From the NCBI GenBank assembly GCA_019186945.1, contig JABAQJ010000007.1, positions 434,001 through 498,000 on the forward strand: DNA of 64,000 bases, in the 5' to 3' direction. The notes beneath the pieces are model-generated. The model did no database searches, was not told the DNA's origin, and worked only from the letters and a program-made list of their open reading frames with translations. A program made the translations under genes and the position numbers. Shown piece by piece: positions 56,828 through 64,000 of the stretch (the first letter of the stretch is position 1; the number at the start of each line of letters is the position of its first letter). The DNA is from Gemmatimonadaceae bacterium (GTDB lineage Bacteria > Gemmatimonadota > Gemmatimonadetes > Gemmatimonadales > Gemmatimonadaceae).

Positions 56828-57928
56828 ATGAACATCCAGCCGGGCATCGCTCGCCTTTGCTTCTTCGACTTTCATTTCGCTCCGGCGCCACTTCGGGCAC
56901 CACGCCTGTTTCAGCCCGCCGTGACATTCCTGGGAACGCCTGCGGACTACGACGGTCGTCACTCACGAACATGGCAGGTCGATACCTCTCGCTTCCGACT
57001 TCGGCCATTGAGGGCCGCATTCCAGCACAGCCATTTCTGGAAAGCGCTGAGTGCCCTGTGCGATCGGGAGGGAAGCAACGAGCTGAACCCGCGTTATCAC
57101 ATTCCCGTCGAAGCACGGCTCAGGGACACCGTTGCCTTTGCGCTGCTGCCGTCGCCGTTCGATCGCGTGAAAGTGCGTACGTGGCTCCTGATCTGGCCGT
57201 ACGGCTGGTCGACGCGGCTCGAGCTGACGCTGCCCGGGCCTGCTGGCCTGTCGGCGCTCGTGGATGCGAGCCGGATGTTGCACGACGATCCGGTGTTCGA
57301 CGTCCAATCCGAATCGGGCGCCGCAATTCTCACGTCAGTACTCATGACCGACGTGTTGCGGAAGGTGACAGCCTGGATCCAGGCGGATCTGTTCACGGGC
57401 ATGGTGCCCGACAAGCGTCCCGTCAGCCGCAAATGCGTGATGAGCCTCAGCCGGTTCGCCAACCAGACAGAACCCTTCACCTACAACCCCGACGTTCACC
57501 CGGAACTGCCTGGGCTGCCAACAGCGGATCGCGCACGACTCCATGGCGTTCTCCTGGGGCGCACCGTTCCCAATCGCGAGGTGCTTCAGCGCGAAACCGA
57601 GGGGCGCTTTCTGCTTACGCCTCTAAGGGCGACCGGATTCGCGCTGACCGACTTCGGCAGGGGCTCGCTCCTGGTGTTGCAGGATGCGGCACCTCGTGTG
57701 GGAACGGACACGACCGCAGTGCGCTGCCTGTGGCGGAACACGGCGGCCATGCTGACTACGATGGATGCGCTCCTGAGCGTCGATCGTGACGCACGCGCGA
57801 CCCCGCCCGACTGGTTGAATACGAGTGCCGACTGGGCAGTCCGCATCCTGGGGCACCTCCCCACGTACTACGACAACCTGATCTGTCATCGCGTTCTGGA
57901 GACCCACAGCGCGACCAGGGCGCGCTAG
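56828..57928 (+). CDS. Cytosolic protein of unknown function
   Basis: 366 residues from ATG at 56828, no signal peptide. It has well-mixed composition and many aromatic residues (RLCFFDFHFAPAPL, QHSHFWKALSALCD, KVRTWLLIWPYGWSTRLELTLPGPAGL, TGFALTDFGRGSLLVLQD). I see no known catalytic motif. It stands alone between a hairpin and a convergent gene. Upstream DNA 56658-56827 includes an AT-richer GATAGGATATTCC stretch that could be promoter. It could belong to a defence or accessory system, but nothing in it shows this. Confidence 0.65.
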   Translation: MNIQPGIARLCFFDFHFAPAPLRAPRLFQPAVTFLGTPADYDGRHSRTWQVDTSRFRLRPLRAAFQHSHFWKALSALCDREGSNELNPRYHIPVEARLRDTVAFALLPSPFDRVKVRTWLLIWPYGWSTRLELTLPGPAGLSALVDASRMLHDDPVFDVQSESGAAILTSVLMTDVLRKVTAWIQADLFTGMVPDKRPVSRKCVMSLSRFANQTEPFTYNPDVHPELPGLPTADRARLHGVLLGRTVPNREVLQRETEGRFLLTPLRATGFALTDFGRGSLLVLQDAAPRVGTDTTAVRCLWRNTAAMLTTMDALLSVDRDARATPPDWLNTSADWAVRILGHLPTYYDNLICHRVLETHSATRAR

Positions 57929-58018
57929 GCCAGTCGGCAGCGTGGCGTAGTCGCTCACGGCAAGCCGTTTCGTATCCCGGGTCGTCGACGCACCGTTCGC
58001 CTGAGGGTGTCGGCACCC

Positions 58019-58762
58019 CTAACGACGGTGCAGCGGAGGGTACCCGAGAGCATCGTTGAGCCAGCGCACGAAGGGCAACAGAAGCCGGAAATCGCGCTCG
58101 ACGCGATCGGCCAGATTCGCGGTGACCACGTCGGAATCCGACAGGCGTGCGCTCACGGTGAAGGAGACGTGCCGCAAGAGAGGACCGGCCGGGTGGCGAG
58201 GGTCGACACCGCGGGGCATCCTCTTCAGCATCCCTTCTTCGCTCAACGCGGAGAAGCGGCGTTTGAACGCCGTTCTCCCGAGCGCGCTAACCAGCGAGGA
58301 GTGGTCGTCGAGCAGAGCTTCGCGGATCAAGGCCAGCCGATCGCGCGGCGGCATCCAGATGCCGCCAGCAACCAGCGACTCACCGGGCTCGAGATGGAAG
58401 TAATAGCCCGCACCGGCGCCGTGCGTTTCGCTGCCCACGCCGTGACCGGCGTTCCGGTGCGTCATCCAGAACGAGGCGTGAGTCTTGAACGGCGACTTAT
58501 CCTTCGAGAACCTGATATCCCGGTAGATACGGAAAATTGAGCGCTGGGGAAACCCGACTATCTCCGGTGCAAAGGACGCGCAGCGCACGTCCATCTCCTC
58601 AACGAACCTCCGTAGCGGTTGCAGCAGCTCGCGTTCGTACGTGTGCCGGTTGGCGGCGAACCACTCCCGATCGTTGTGTCGTTTCAGCTGGCGGAGGAAC
58701 GCCAATGCTTGTCGGCGGAATACAGGAGCGGTCATCCGGGGCTCCATCGTTGCCGGTATCAC
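58019..58762 (-). CDS. TIGR02453/DUF2461 family protein
   Basis: 247 residues. Family landmarks: ALAFLRQLKRHNDREWFAANRHTYERELLQPLRRFVEEM, SIFRIYRDIRFSKDKSPFKTHASFWM, GAGYYFHLEPGESLVAGGIWMPPRDRLALIREA. This is a widespread cytosolic family of unknown function. The ATG overlaps the stop of the upstream membrane-protein gene (ATGA). The stop TAG lies in CGTTAGG. Confidence 0.9.
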   Translation of the reverse strand: MIPATMEPRMTAPVFRRQALAFLRQLKRHNDREWFAANRHTYERELLQPLRRFVEEMDVRCASFAPEIVGFPQRSIFRIYRDIRFSKDKSPFKTHASFWMTHRNAGHGVGSETHGAGAGYYFHLEPGESLVAGGIWMPPRDRLALIREALLDDHSSLVSALGRTAFKRRFSALSEEGMLKRMPRGVDPRHPAGPLLRHVSFTVSARLSDSDVVTANLADRVERDFRLLLPFVRWLNDALGYPPLHRR

Positions 58763-60288
58763 GGTTGACCGGACGCGGCTTCGGCGAGCACTCGCTCGGC
58801 GCGTTCGAACGTCGTGACGATGTCGCGCAGTCGTCCGCCCGGGGCGCGCATGCCCACCAGTTCATCGTAGTCTCCGGCGCCGTCGACAATGAGTCCACGC
58901 ATGCGCGGCTGACTCGTTGCCCAGGCAAGGACGCCCCAGGTCGCGCGTTCCTGCGCGGCCACGCCGAACACCCGCGGATTCAGACCGACCGCGAATACCC
59001 AGAGCGGACGCTGGCCCGACCTCGACCATTGCCCCGCCACGCGCAGTCGCGCGGCCAGGGACGCCCCGCCGCCGTACGAAGGCAACAGCGTAAAACCGGC
59101 GACATCCAGCGGACTCTGCGGCCCCGACGCCCATGCGAACAGGGCGCTGTCGAACGGCGTGTAGGCGGATGCGGCCAGGCCCACCCGTGTCCGGGGCCGC
59201 AATTCGTGTGCGAGGTCCGCGGCCGCAGAAAAAAAGCGCGTCCACCACGAGAGCGCGACACTGCCTAACGCGCGCATTCCCGCGTCGGCGGGATCGCGCG
59301 CAGGGATCAGCAGGTCCGGCCGCAGGCGGCGAACCACACGATCGATGGCTCGCAACCTGAGCGTGGCGTAGCCCTCGGGATTCCGCAGCATCAGTCTCCG
59401 GTCTCCCGGGTCGTAGCCGAGGGAGACCACGAGGAGTGTGCTATCCCGCCGGATGTCCTCCAGCGCACGCGCCACCGAATCCAGAACCGTCCCGCGCGTA
59501 CCCGAGGGCGTCACGAACACTTCGACGACGGACGCGTTCAGGGTATCGACCAGAGCAAGATCGTAACGCAACGCGAGCGGTGGCGGTGGTGCTACGATCT
59601 CCGGCAGCACCCGTACGCCGAGTGCGAAGTCGCCCCTGGGTCGCTCCTGCAAGCGCTCTGCGGAGAATGGCTGGAACGTTTCCAGGGCGCGGACGCCGCG
59701 AGGATACTCCGCTGCGTAGAGGAGCGCCGCCACGGTGGCCATGACGGCGATGCCGGCCTTGACCGCACGGCCGCTGCGCCGGCGGGCGGGGATCACGGGC
59801 GTCAGCACCGGCACAGACAGCGCCCACGGCGAGACGAGGGCGGCGTGTCCGAACACGAAGCCTAACGATGTCGCCTCGGCGACGCCGAGCGCACCGATCG
59901 TGGCGGGGAGCGTCACTCCGGCGCCGTTGGCGAAACGCACCAGCGCGCTCGCGCCAACCGTGAGGTTGAACGCCAGCACCGGCAGCCCGATCGAAAGGCG
60001 CGCTGAGCCTTCGGACACGGCCCTGACCGACTGGAGCACGAACAGCGCTGCCGTCATCGGCCAGACCCAGGCGACGACGTGCGTCGTCCGGCCGTTGATC
60101 GCACTCGCCGACGTCACGGCTATCGTCAGCGCCGGCACGAGGAGCAGCCCGCAAAGCGCCGTCAGCCAGCGCATGAACGCGCTTCCCCTGCGCAACTGCA
60201 CGGCCCGCCCGGCGTGCAACACATTCCAGCACAGGACGAGGACGACGACGATCGCGTAGACGATCGCCGGCCAGCGAGTCGGTGTCAC
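58759..60288 (-). CDS. Multi-pass membrane protein with large extracytoplasmic domain
   Basis: 509 residues from a GTG at 60288. The reading is open 34 codons further upstream, but that part looks spurious. About six membrane helices occupy residues 1-225 (WPAIVYAIVVVLVLCWNV through KAGIAVMATVAALLYAAEY). The C-terminal 280 residues have TIM-barrel-like alternation (YDLALVDTLNASVVEVFVTPSG, LLVVSLGYDPGD, DLLIPARDPADAG, VGLAASAYTPFDSALFAWASGPQSPLDVAGFTLLPSYGG, MRGLIVDGAGDYDELVG), reminiscent of a glycoside-hydrolase or polysaccharide-processing fold. I cannot name it. It is coupled to the TIGR02453 gene. Two CGTTAGGC copies lie inside. Confidence 0.7.
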   Translation of the reverse strand: MTPTRWPAIVYAIVVVLVLCWNVLHAGRAVQLRRGSAFMRWLTALCGLLLVPALTIAVTSASAINGRTTHVVAWVWPMTAALFVLQSVRAVSEGSARLSIGLPVLAFNLTVGASALVRFANGAGVTLPATIGALGVAEATSLGFVFGHAALVSPWALSVPVLTPVIPARRRSGRAVKAGIAVMATVAALLYAAEYPRGVRALETFQPFSAERLQERPRGDFALGVRVLPEIVAPPPPLALRYDLALVDTLNASVVEVFVTPSGTRGTVLDSVARALEDIRRDSTLLVVSLGYDPGDRRLMLRNPEGYATLRLRAIDRVVRRLRPDLLIPARDPADAGMRALGSVALSWWTRFFSAAADLAHELRPRTRVGLAASAYTPFDSALFAWASGPQSPLDVAGFTLLPSYGGGASLAARLRVAGQWSRSGQRPLWVFAVGLNPRVFGVAAQERATWGVLAWATSQPRMRGLIVDGAGDYDELVGMRAPGGRLRDIVTTFERAERVLAEAASGQP

Positions 60289-60432
60289 GTACGGCGTTTC
60301 ACGCGCGCCGGCGTCGGAAGGAAGCGGGACAATGCATGGTGCGATTGACGAAAGAAGGTGCCCGCGGGAGCGCGGCAGGGCAACGGACACGACCTGCTGG
60401 CCGGTGGCGATACCCTATCGTTAGCTTGGCGT

Positions 60433-60960
60433 ATGCAGCGCGGGCGCCTCCTGAGTCTTCCGAACGTGATCTCGATGTCGCGACTTGTCCTGGCGGCGGC
60501 GTTCGTGTTCGTCGGGGACGCACGCGCTCGTCTCGGCCTCATCGGCGCCGCATCGCTCACCGATTTTCTCGATGGCTGGATCGCGCGGCGGCAGCAGACG
60601 ACGAGCAACCTCGGTGCGCTCATCGACCCCCTTGCCGATCGCGCGTTCGTATTCACAGCCGTATGCGTCTATCTCGTGAACGGTTTGATCGGCACGGTTC
60701 AGTACTTCGTCCTCATTTCGCGAGACCTGATGACCGCCATCGGATTCATCGTTGCGCGAAGCGTCCGCATGCTGCGTCCGATCCCATTCCGGGCGCGCCC
60801 GTCAGGAAAAACGGTGACCGTACTACAGTTGATCACGCTGGTAGCCGTTCTAGCGATTCCGGAGGCGGTGTCCCCGCTCGTCTGGTTCGTCGGCGTCGCG
60901 TCGGCCATTGCCATCGCCGATTATACGCTGGCGCTATGGAATCAGCGCGTTCGCACATAG
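60433..60960 (+). CDS. CDP-alcohol phosphatidyltransferase (PgsA-like)
   Basis: 175 residues from ATG at 60433. The full CDP-alcohol signature DG-x2-AR-x8-G-x3-D-x3-D is present as DGWIARRQQTTSNLGALIDPLADR (split: DG, AR, G, D, D). About five membrane helices. It opens with LLSLPNVISMSRLVLA, typical of phosphatidylglycerophosphate synthase. It attaches glycerol phosphate, inositol phosphate or a second lipid to CDP-diacylglycerol; PgsA is the most likely activity. The next gene starts 25 nt before its stop. Confidence 0.85.
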   Translation: MQRGRLLSLPNVISMSRLVLAAAFVFVGDARARLGLIGAASLTDFLDGWIARRQQTTSNLGALIDPLADRAFVFTAVCVYLVNGLIGTVQYFVLISRDLMTAIGFIVARSVRMLRPIPFRARPSGKTVTVLQLITLVAVLAIPEAVSPLVWFVGVASAIAIADYTLALWNQRVRT

Positions 60961-61421
60961 CTCGATTCGTTCTTCCGGCCGTACTGTGGGCGATGCCGCT
61001 GCCGGCGCAGCGACCGGCGATCGTTCGTCCAGAACTCCGGTTGGATGTCATCGCCGCTCCGGCGACGACCGTCGAGACAGGGATCGGACTCGCGCGCGCC
61101 TTCGCGACGTACACGCGTCTCGTCGGAATCGTCGCCGCCGGCACGGCGACGCGGAACGGATCGACCGTCGCTGCCTATCGAGCGGAACTGGCCGCTCGCT
61201 TCGTGCTCGATCCATTCTGGCAGAGCCGCTGGTCCCTGTACGGTGTTGGCGGCATCAGCGCCATGTACGATGCGTTCGACGACTGGCGCCCAATAGTGAC
61301 GGTCGCGGTCGGCCTCGAGGGACCACGGAAGGGAAGCATATCGCCAGCGTTTGAGCTGGGCGTGGGGGGCGGCTTCCGGTTCGCCGGCGTACTTCGATTC
61401 GCCCGCGGCGATCTGCGCTGA
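60936..61421 (+). CDS. Small secreted or outer-membrane protein
   Basis: 161 residues from ATG at 60936. A signal peptide (FVLPAVLWAMPLPAQ) is followed by alternating strands (LRLDVIAAPATTVETGIGLARAFATYTRLVGIVAAGTAT, AAYRAELAARFVLDPFWQSRWSLYGVGGISAMYD, PIVTVAVGLEGPRKGSISPAFELGVGGGFRFAGVLRFARG). It looks like an 8-strand outer-membrane beta barrel. It overlaps the phosphatidyltransferase gene by 25 nt in another frame, implying coupling. Confidence 0.7.
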   Translation: MESARSHIARFVLPAVLWAMPLPAQRPAIVRPELRLDVIAAPATTVETGIGLARAFATYTRLVGIVAAGTATRNGSTVAAYRAELAARFVLDPFWQSRWSLYGVGGISAMYDAFDDWRPIVTVAVGLEGPRKGSISPAFELGVGGGFRFAGVLRFARGDLR

Positions 61422-61436
61422 CGATGCAAGCAAATG

Positions 61437-61461
61437 CGCCCCACACTCACGGTGAGGGGCG
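61437..61461. terminator. Bidirectional hairpin between convergent genes
   Basis: CGCCC pairs with GGGCG and, after a short asymmetric bulge, CTCAC pairs with GTGAG around a single G or small loop. It lies in the 51-nt gap between convergent stops. There is no long T run. Confidence 0.5.
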
Positions 61462-61472
61462 ACAGGGCTGCC

Positions 61473-61763
61473 TCAGCCTACCGTGACTCCACTGGAAGCT
61501 TGCGCCGTGGCCTTGGGCGGCTGCACAAAGCGCTCGCCCAGCACGCGCAGTTCGCTCAGTTGACGCTCGGACAATTCGTAATATCGACCGGCGATGTAAC
61601 CCATCGTGTCGTCGAACCACTCGGTCACATGCTCAGGTTCCGAACCGATCACGCCACATCGCATGATGTGTTGAAACAGCTCGTCGCGTGCCTCATCGAA
61701 CGGCGTCGGCACTGCGGCTTCTCTGGTCGTCCTTCGGGTTCGGTTTTTCCCCATGCAAGTCAT
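61473..61763 (-). CDS. Small acidic protein of unknown function
   Basis: 96 residues from ATG at 61763 (61754 also in frame). A basic N-terminus (GKNRTRRTTRE) leads into a helical core (FDEARDELFQHIMRCGVIGSEPEHVTEWFDDTMGYIAGRYYELSERQLSELRVLGERFVQ) and a Ser/Thr tail. No signal. It is not in an operon: the next genes on this strand are far. I do not recognise it. Confidence 0.6.
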   Translation of the reverse strand: MTCMGKNRTRRTTREAAVPTPFDEARDELFQHIMRCGVIGSEPEHVTEWFDDTMGYIAGRYYELSERQLSELRVLGERFVQPPKATAQASSGVTVG

Positions 61764-61945
61764 TGAGTGAAGGGTTATGGCGCTGCAAACTAACGGACGT
61801 GGCCCGCCCGGAATAGTTACGCGACAGTCGGAAAAACGTTCGGCCAGTCGGGCGCGCAACATGATGCAGGGTATTCGGTTGAATCGCCCGATCGCTCGGC
61901 CGCTTCCAACGCCCGAAATGCCGTCGCGATCCATGGACAGAACCG

Positions 61946-62812
61946 CTATACCGCGACCGGTGCCGGGCGCTGACTCGGCAATCCCGGGACGCCCGCTAGC
62001 AATAGCTGCGCCAACACTACTGGTGCCTCCTCGGGCACCAGGCGTCCCGCTTCCGGGATCTCGGTAACCGCACCACCTGGTAGCGATGTCCTCAGGGCAA
62101 CGGCCGCCGCAGCATCGAAAAACCGGTCGCGCGTCCCCCTGATGATCAAAGCGGGCTGTCGCACTTCGCTCAGGACGAGGTCGTCCAGATCGTCATCCTC
62201 GATCGCGCGAGCGAGCGTCTGCAAATGGTCCAGACCGTCCCTCCCTATGTAGGGAGCGAGATACCGACCGACGAGCGCTGGCGCCACGTGGTTCCGCTGA
62301 CCGACCTGCGCCGCAAGGAAATCCCGAAACAGGGGATACGCGCCAAGGAGCGAGCGGTTGAGCCGGAGCGCATACTTCGCGGACGAACGCTGCAACTCAC
62401 GGATCTCCGGCCCGGGGAGATCCTGCAACGAGGATGGACTGATCAGGACCAACCTCTCGACTCTCTCTGGGCGATCGTATGCCAGACGAAGCGCCGCGAC
62501 GGCGCCGATATCCACGCCGACGACTGTCGCCTTTCGCACGCGTAGGGCGGTAAGAGCAAGCTCGAGGTACTCGGCTTGTGCTGTGACCCCAAAGTCCGCC
62601 GCGAACGGTCGGTCGGACTCTCCGTACCCGAGGAGATCAGCAGCGAATGCCGTGCACCTGCCCAAGGCAAGCGAAGGCGCCACGTGTCGCCAGAGAAACG
62701 CGGATGTACCGAATCCGTGAAGCAACAGAAAAGCGGGGCCGCCGTAACCGTAGCGCTCAACGTGCAGCGTGCCAGCTCCCACCGGAACCCTGAAGTTGTC
62801 GGCGTCGTTCAT
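61946..62812 (-). CDS. Alpha/beta hydrolase with Asp nucleophile position and no catalytic His
   Basis: 288 residues. The oxyanion region LLLHGFGTSAFLWR and the cap-entry stretch AADLLGYGESDRP are typical of haloalkane dehalogenase/epoxide hydrolase relatives. The nucleophile elbow reads VVGVDIGAVAALRLAY, with Asp where most hydrolases have Ser. The acid region is PALIIRGTRDRFF. The place of the catalytic His reads PEAGRLVPEEAP, with Arg (codon CGC) where relatives have GHxxPEEAP. It may be inactive, or act as a binding protein or a non-hydrolytic enzyme. No signal. Confidence 0.8.
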   Translation of the reverse strand: MNDADNFRVPVGAGTLHVERYGYGGPAFLLLHGFGTSAFLWRHVAPSLALGRCTAFAADLLGYGESDRPFAADFGVTAQAEYLELALTALRVRKATVVGVDIGAVAALRLAYDRPERVERLVLISPSSLQDLPGPEIRELQRSSAKYALRLNRSLLGAYPLFRDFLAAQVGQRNHVAPALVGRYLAPYIGRDGLDHLQTLARAIEDDDLDDLVLSEVRQPALIIRGTRDRFFDAAAAVALRTSLPGGAVTEIPEAGRLVPEEAPVVLAQLLLAGVPGLPSQRPAPVAV

Positions 62813-62963
62813 GGCAACACGATACACTCCGGTCGTAACGGTCAAGAGGACGTGACACGTGCAGCTCGGCCCCTTCTGAGCCTCGATACGACATTCTAAG
62901 TTGTGGAGCGCTGCCAACCAGGCGAAAATCGCCGCGGCGAACGCGGACAAAGAGAGAGGAAGA

Positions 62964-63782
62964 ATGGCCAAGGAACGCAAGGAAACCGGCAAGTCGGGCA
63001 AGAGCGCTGGGAGCGACCGTCCGAAGGGTTCGGCTCGGGCCACTCCTGTTCCGGCGGGGAAACCGCCGGCCGCCAAGCCATCGAAGCAGAACACCCAGCG
63101 GTTTTATGGATCGCTTGGCTTGGTTGCGCTCGTGGGCGCCGTCTTCATTGCCTACCAGATGAACCGGCCCAAGGCGGGGCCCACGACGATCGATCCGAAC
63201 ACCCCTCTCCCGAAAGCCGAGGGCTACGTGGTTGGGAATCCGGCCGCGCCGGTCCAGGTAATCGAGTTCGCCGACTTCGAGTGTCCGGCTTGTGCGAACT
63301 TCGTGACGATTACGGAGCCGGATGTTCGCAAGCGACTGGTGGAGACGGGCCAGATCTCGCTTCGGTTCATCGACTTTCCTCTCCCGATCCACCGTAATAC
63401 CTGGGAAGCCTCGAATGCGGCGGCATGCGCCAACGAGCAGGGCAAGTTTTGGGAAATGCACGACGCGATCTTCGCCAATCAGGATCGCTGGAGTGGGGTG
63501 ACCACCACGCGTCCCAAGCCTGAACTCCAGCGGTTGGCGAAGGAAGTGGGGCTGGACGAGGGGAAATGGGAGGACTGCTACGATGAGAAGAAGTACAACC
63601 TGAACATCGTTGCGAACCAGAAGGAAGGCGAGCGCCGTCTGGTGAGCCAGACGCCGACCTTCATTATCGGGTCGAAGATGCTTCCTGGCAGCCTGTCGTA
63701 CGACACCTTCAAGGCGTATGTGGACACCGCACTTGCTGCGGTCAAACCCGCGGCCGACAGTGCACAGCCCGCTTCCAAGTGA
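62964..63782 (+). CDS. Membrane-anchored DsbA-like thiol-disulfide oxidoreductase
   Basis: 272 residues with AGAGAGGAAGA before the ATG. A Lys/Gly/Ser-rich cytosolic tail (about 1-45) precedes one membrane anchor (YGSLGLVALVGAVFIAYQM). The thioredoxin-like domain opens with GYVVGNPAAPVQVIEFADFECPACANF, carrying the redox-active CPAC. The helical insertion and cis-Pro in SQTPTFIIGSKMLPG fit the Thioredoxin_4/DsbA group found with VKOR in Gram-positive and some Gram-negative bacteria. It introduces disulfides into exported proteins. The VKOR gene follows 49 nt downstream. Confidence 0.9.
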   Translation: MAKERKETGKSGKSAGSDRPKGSARATPVPAGKPPAAKPSKQNTQRFYGSLGLVALVGAVFIAYQMNRPKAGPTTIDPNTPLPKAEGYVVGNPAAPVQVIEFADFECPACANFVTITEPDVRKRLVETGQISLRFIDFPLPIHRNTWEASNAAACANEQGKFWEMHDAIFANQDRWSGVTTTRPKPELQRLAKEVGLDEGKWEDCYDEKKYNLNIVANQKEGERRLVSQTPTFIIGSKMLPGSLSYDTFKAYVDTALAAVKPAADSAQPASK

Positions 63783-63831
63783 CGTCATCCGCTGAGGGAA
63801 CTGGCGTTCAGTCGTTCGCAGGGGAGTGTTT

Positions 63832-64000
63832 GTGACCAAGCGGATGCTGCTCGCTCTCCTGGCGATGGCGGGCGTTGCGATCGCGGCCTACCTGACCTTA
63901 TACAAGACAGGCGCGATTGGCGAACTGGCGTGCACGGTGGGTTCCTGCGAGACCGTTAACACCAGCAAGTGGTCGATGCTCGCGGGCATGCCGGTCGCAG
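63832..64000 (+). CDS. Vitamin K epoxide reductase (VKOR) family protein, 5' part
   Basis: The first 56 codons from a GTG start preceded by AGGGGAG. A membrane helix (MLLALLAMAGVAIAAYLTLY) is followed by the loop LACTVGSCETVNTSKWSMLAGMPVA, with the paired cysteines and the conserved Ser of VKOR proteins. The gene continues past the right edge. Bacterial VKOR reoxidises DsbA-like proteins and passes electrons to quinone, replacing DsbB. Directly after the DsbA-like gene, it forms a complete disulfide-forming pair. Confidence 0.85.
   Translation, partial: MTKRMLLALLAMAGVAIAAYLTLYKTGAIGELACTVGSCETVNTSKWSMLAGMPVA

Overview
The window is 64 kb of GC-rich, densely coded chromosomal DNA. It most resembles a member of the Gemmatimonadota. 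That placement is inferred from the two large ADOP/MacB-type permeases, the mix of multiheme cytochromes, Kelch and TPR lipoproteins and orphan secreted proteins, and the high GC with rare TTA codons. No rRNA, tRNA, CRISPR array, phage or insertion sequence was recognised, so it reads as ordinary core and accessory chromosome.

Layout. 1-7.2 kb: 5' part of a TonB-dependent receptor, a small secreted protein, a CtlX-type citrulline hydrolase, and a diheme/octaheme cytochrome c pair on the minus strand. 7.2-10.8 kb: three copies of a 19-bp inverted repeat, a Kelch lipoprotein with a good promoter, and an MFS exporter. 10.8-21.5 kb: a minus-strand block encoding a membrane-fusion protein, two MacB-type ATPases, two ADOP permeases, and an NtrC-type regulator with its kinase. 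21.7-24.3 kb: an NlpC/P60 hydrolase with no normal start codon, and queC-queE-queD for preQ0 synthesis. 24.4-28.6 kb: a LolA-like lipoprotein coupled to a TolB-propeller/amidohydrolase fusion. 28.7-33.2 kb: a chemoreceptor coupled to an orphan substrate-binding lipoprotein, preceded by a second binding protein. 33.4-37.6 kb: agmatine deiminase, N-carbamoylputrescine amidase, glycerate 2-kinase, and an exported peroxiredoxin whose catalytic Cys codon is TGA followed by a SECIS-like hairpin. 37.8-44.2 kb: a glycine-zipper lipoprotein, lipid kinase, aconitase and a MauG/CCP-type diheme peroxidase. 44.2-52.7 kb: peptidase, hydrolase, VOC protein, PLP enzyme, psuG and TPR proteins. 52.7-64 kb: a tandem M16 peptidase, several orphan proteins, a CDP-alcohol phosphatidyltransferase, and a DsbA-like/VKOR pair running off the right edge.

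How genes work together. The clearest functional units are preQ0 synthesis (queCED, joined by GTGA overlaps), putrescine synthesis from agmatine (aguB-aguA), an efflux or lipid-export ABC system with its own two-component regulator, periplasmic electron transfer and peroxide handling (cytochromes, CCP, seleno-peroxiredoxin), and extracytoplasmic disulfide formation (DsbA-like plus VKOR).

The two most notable observations are the predicted selenocysteine peroxiredoxin at 36999-37604 and a recurrent CGTTAGG(C) motif. The motif occurs about 25 times, is strongly biased to the sense strand of genes, and supplies seven stop codons. All calls come from reading the sequence; no database search was possible.
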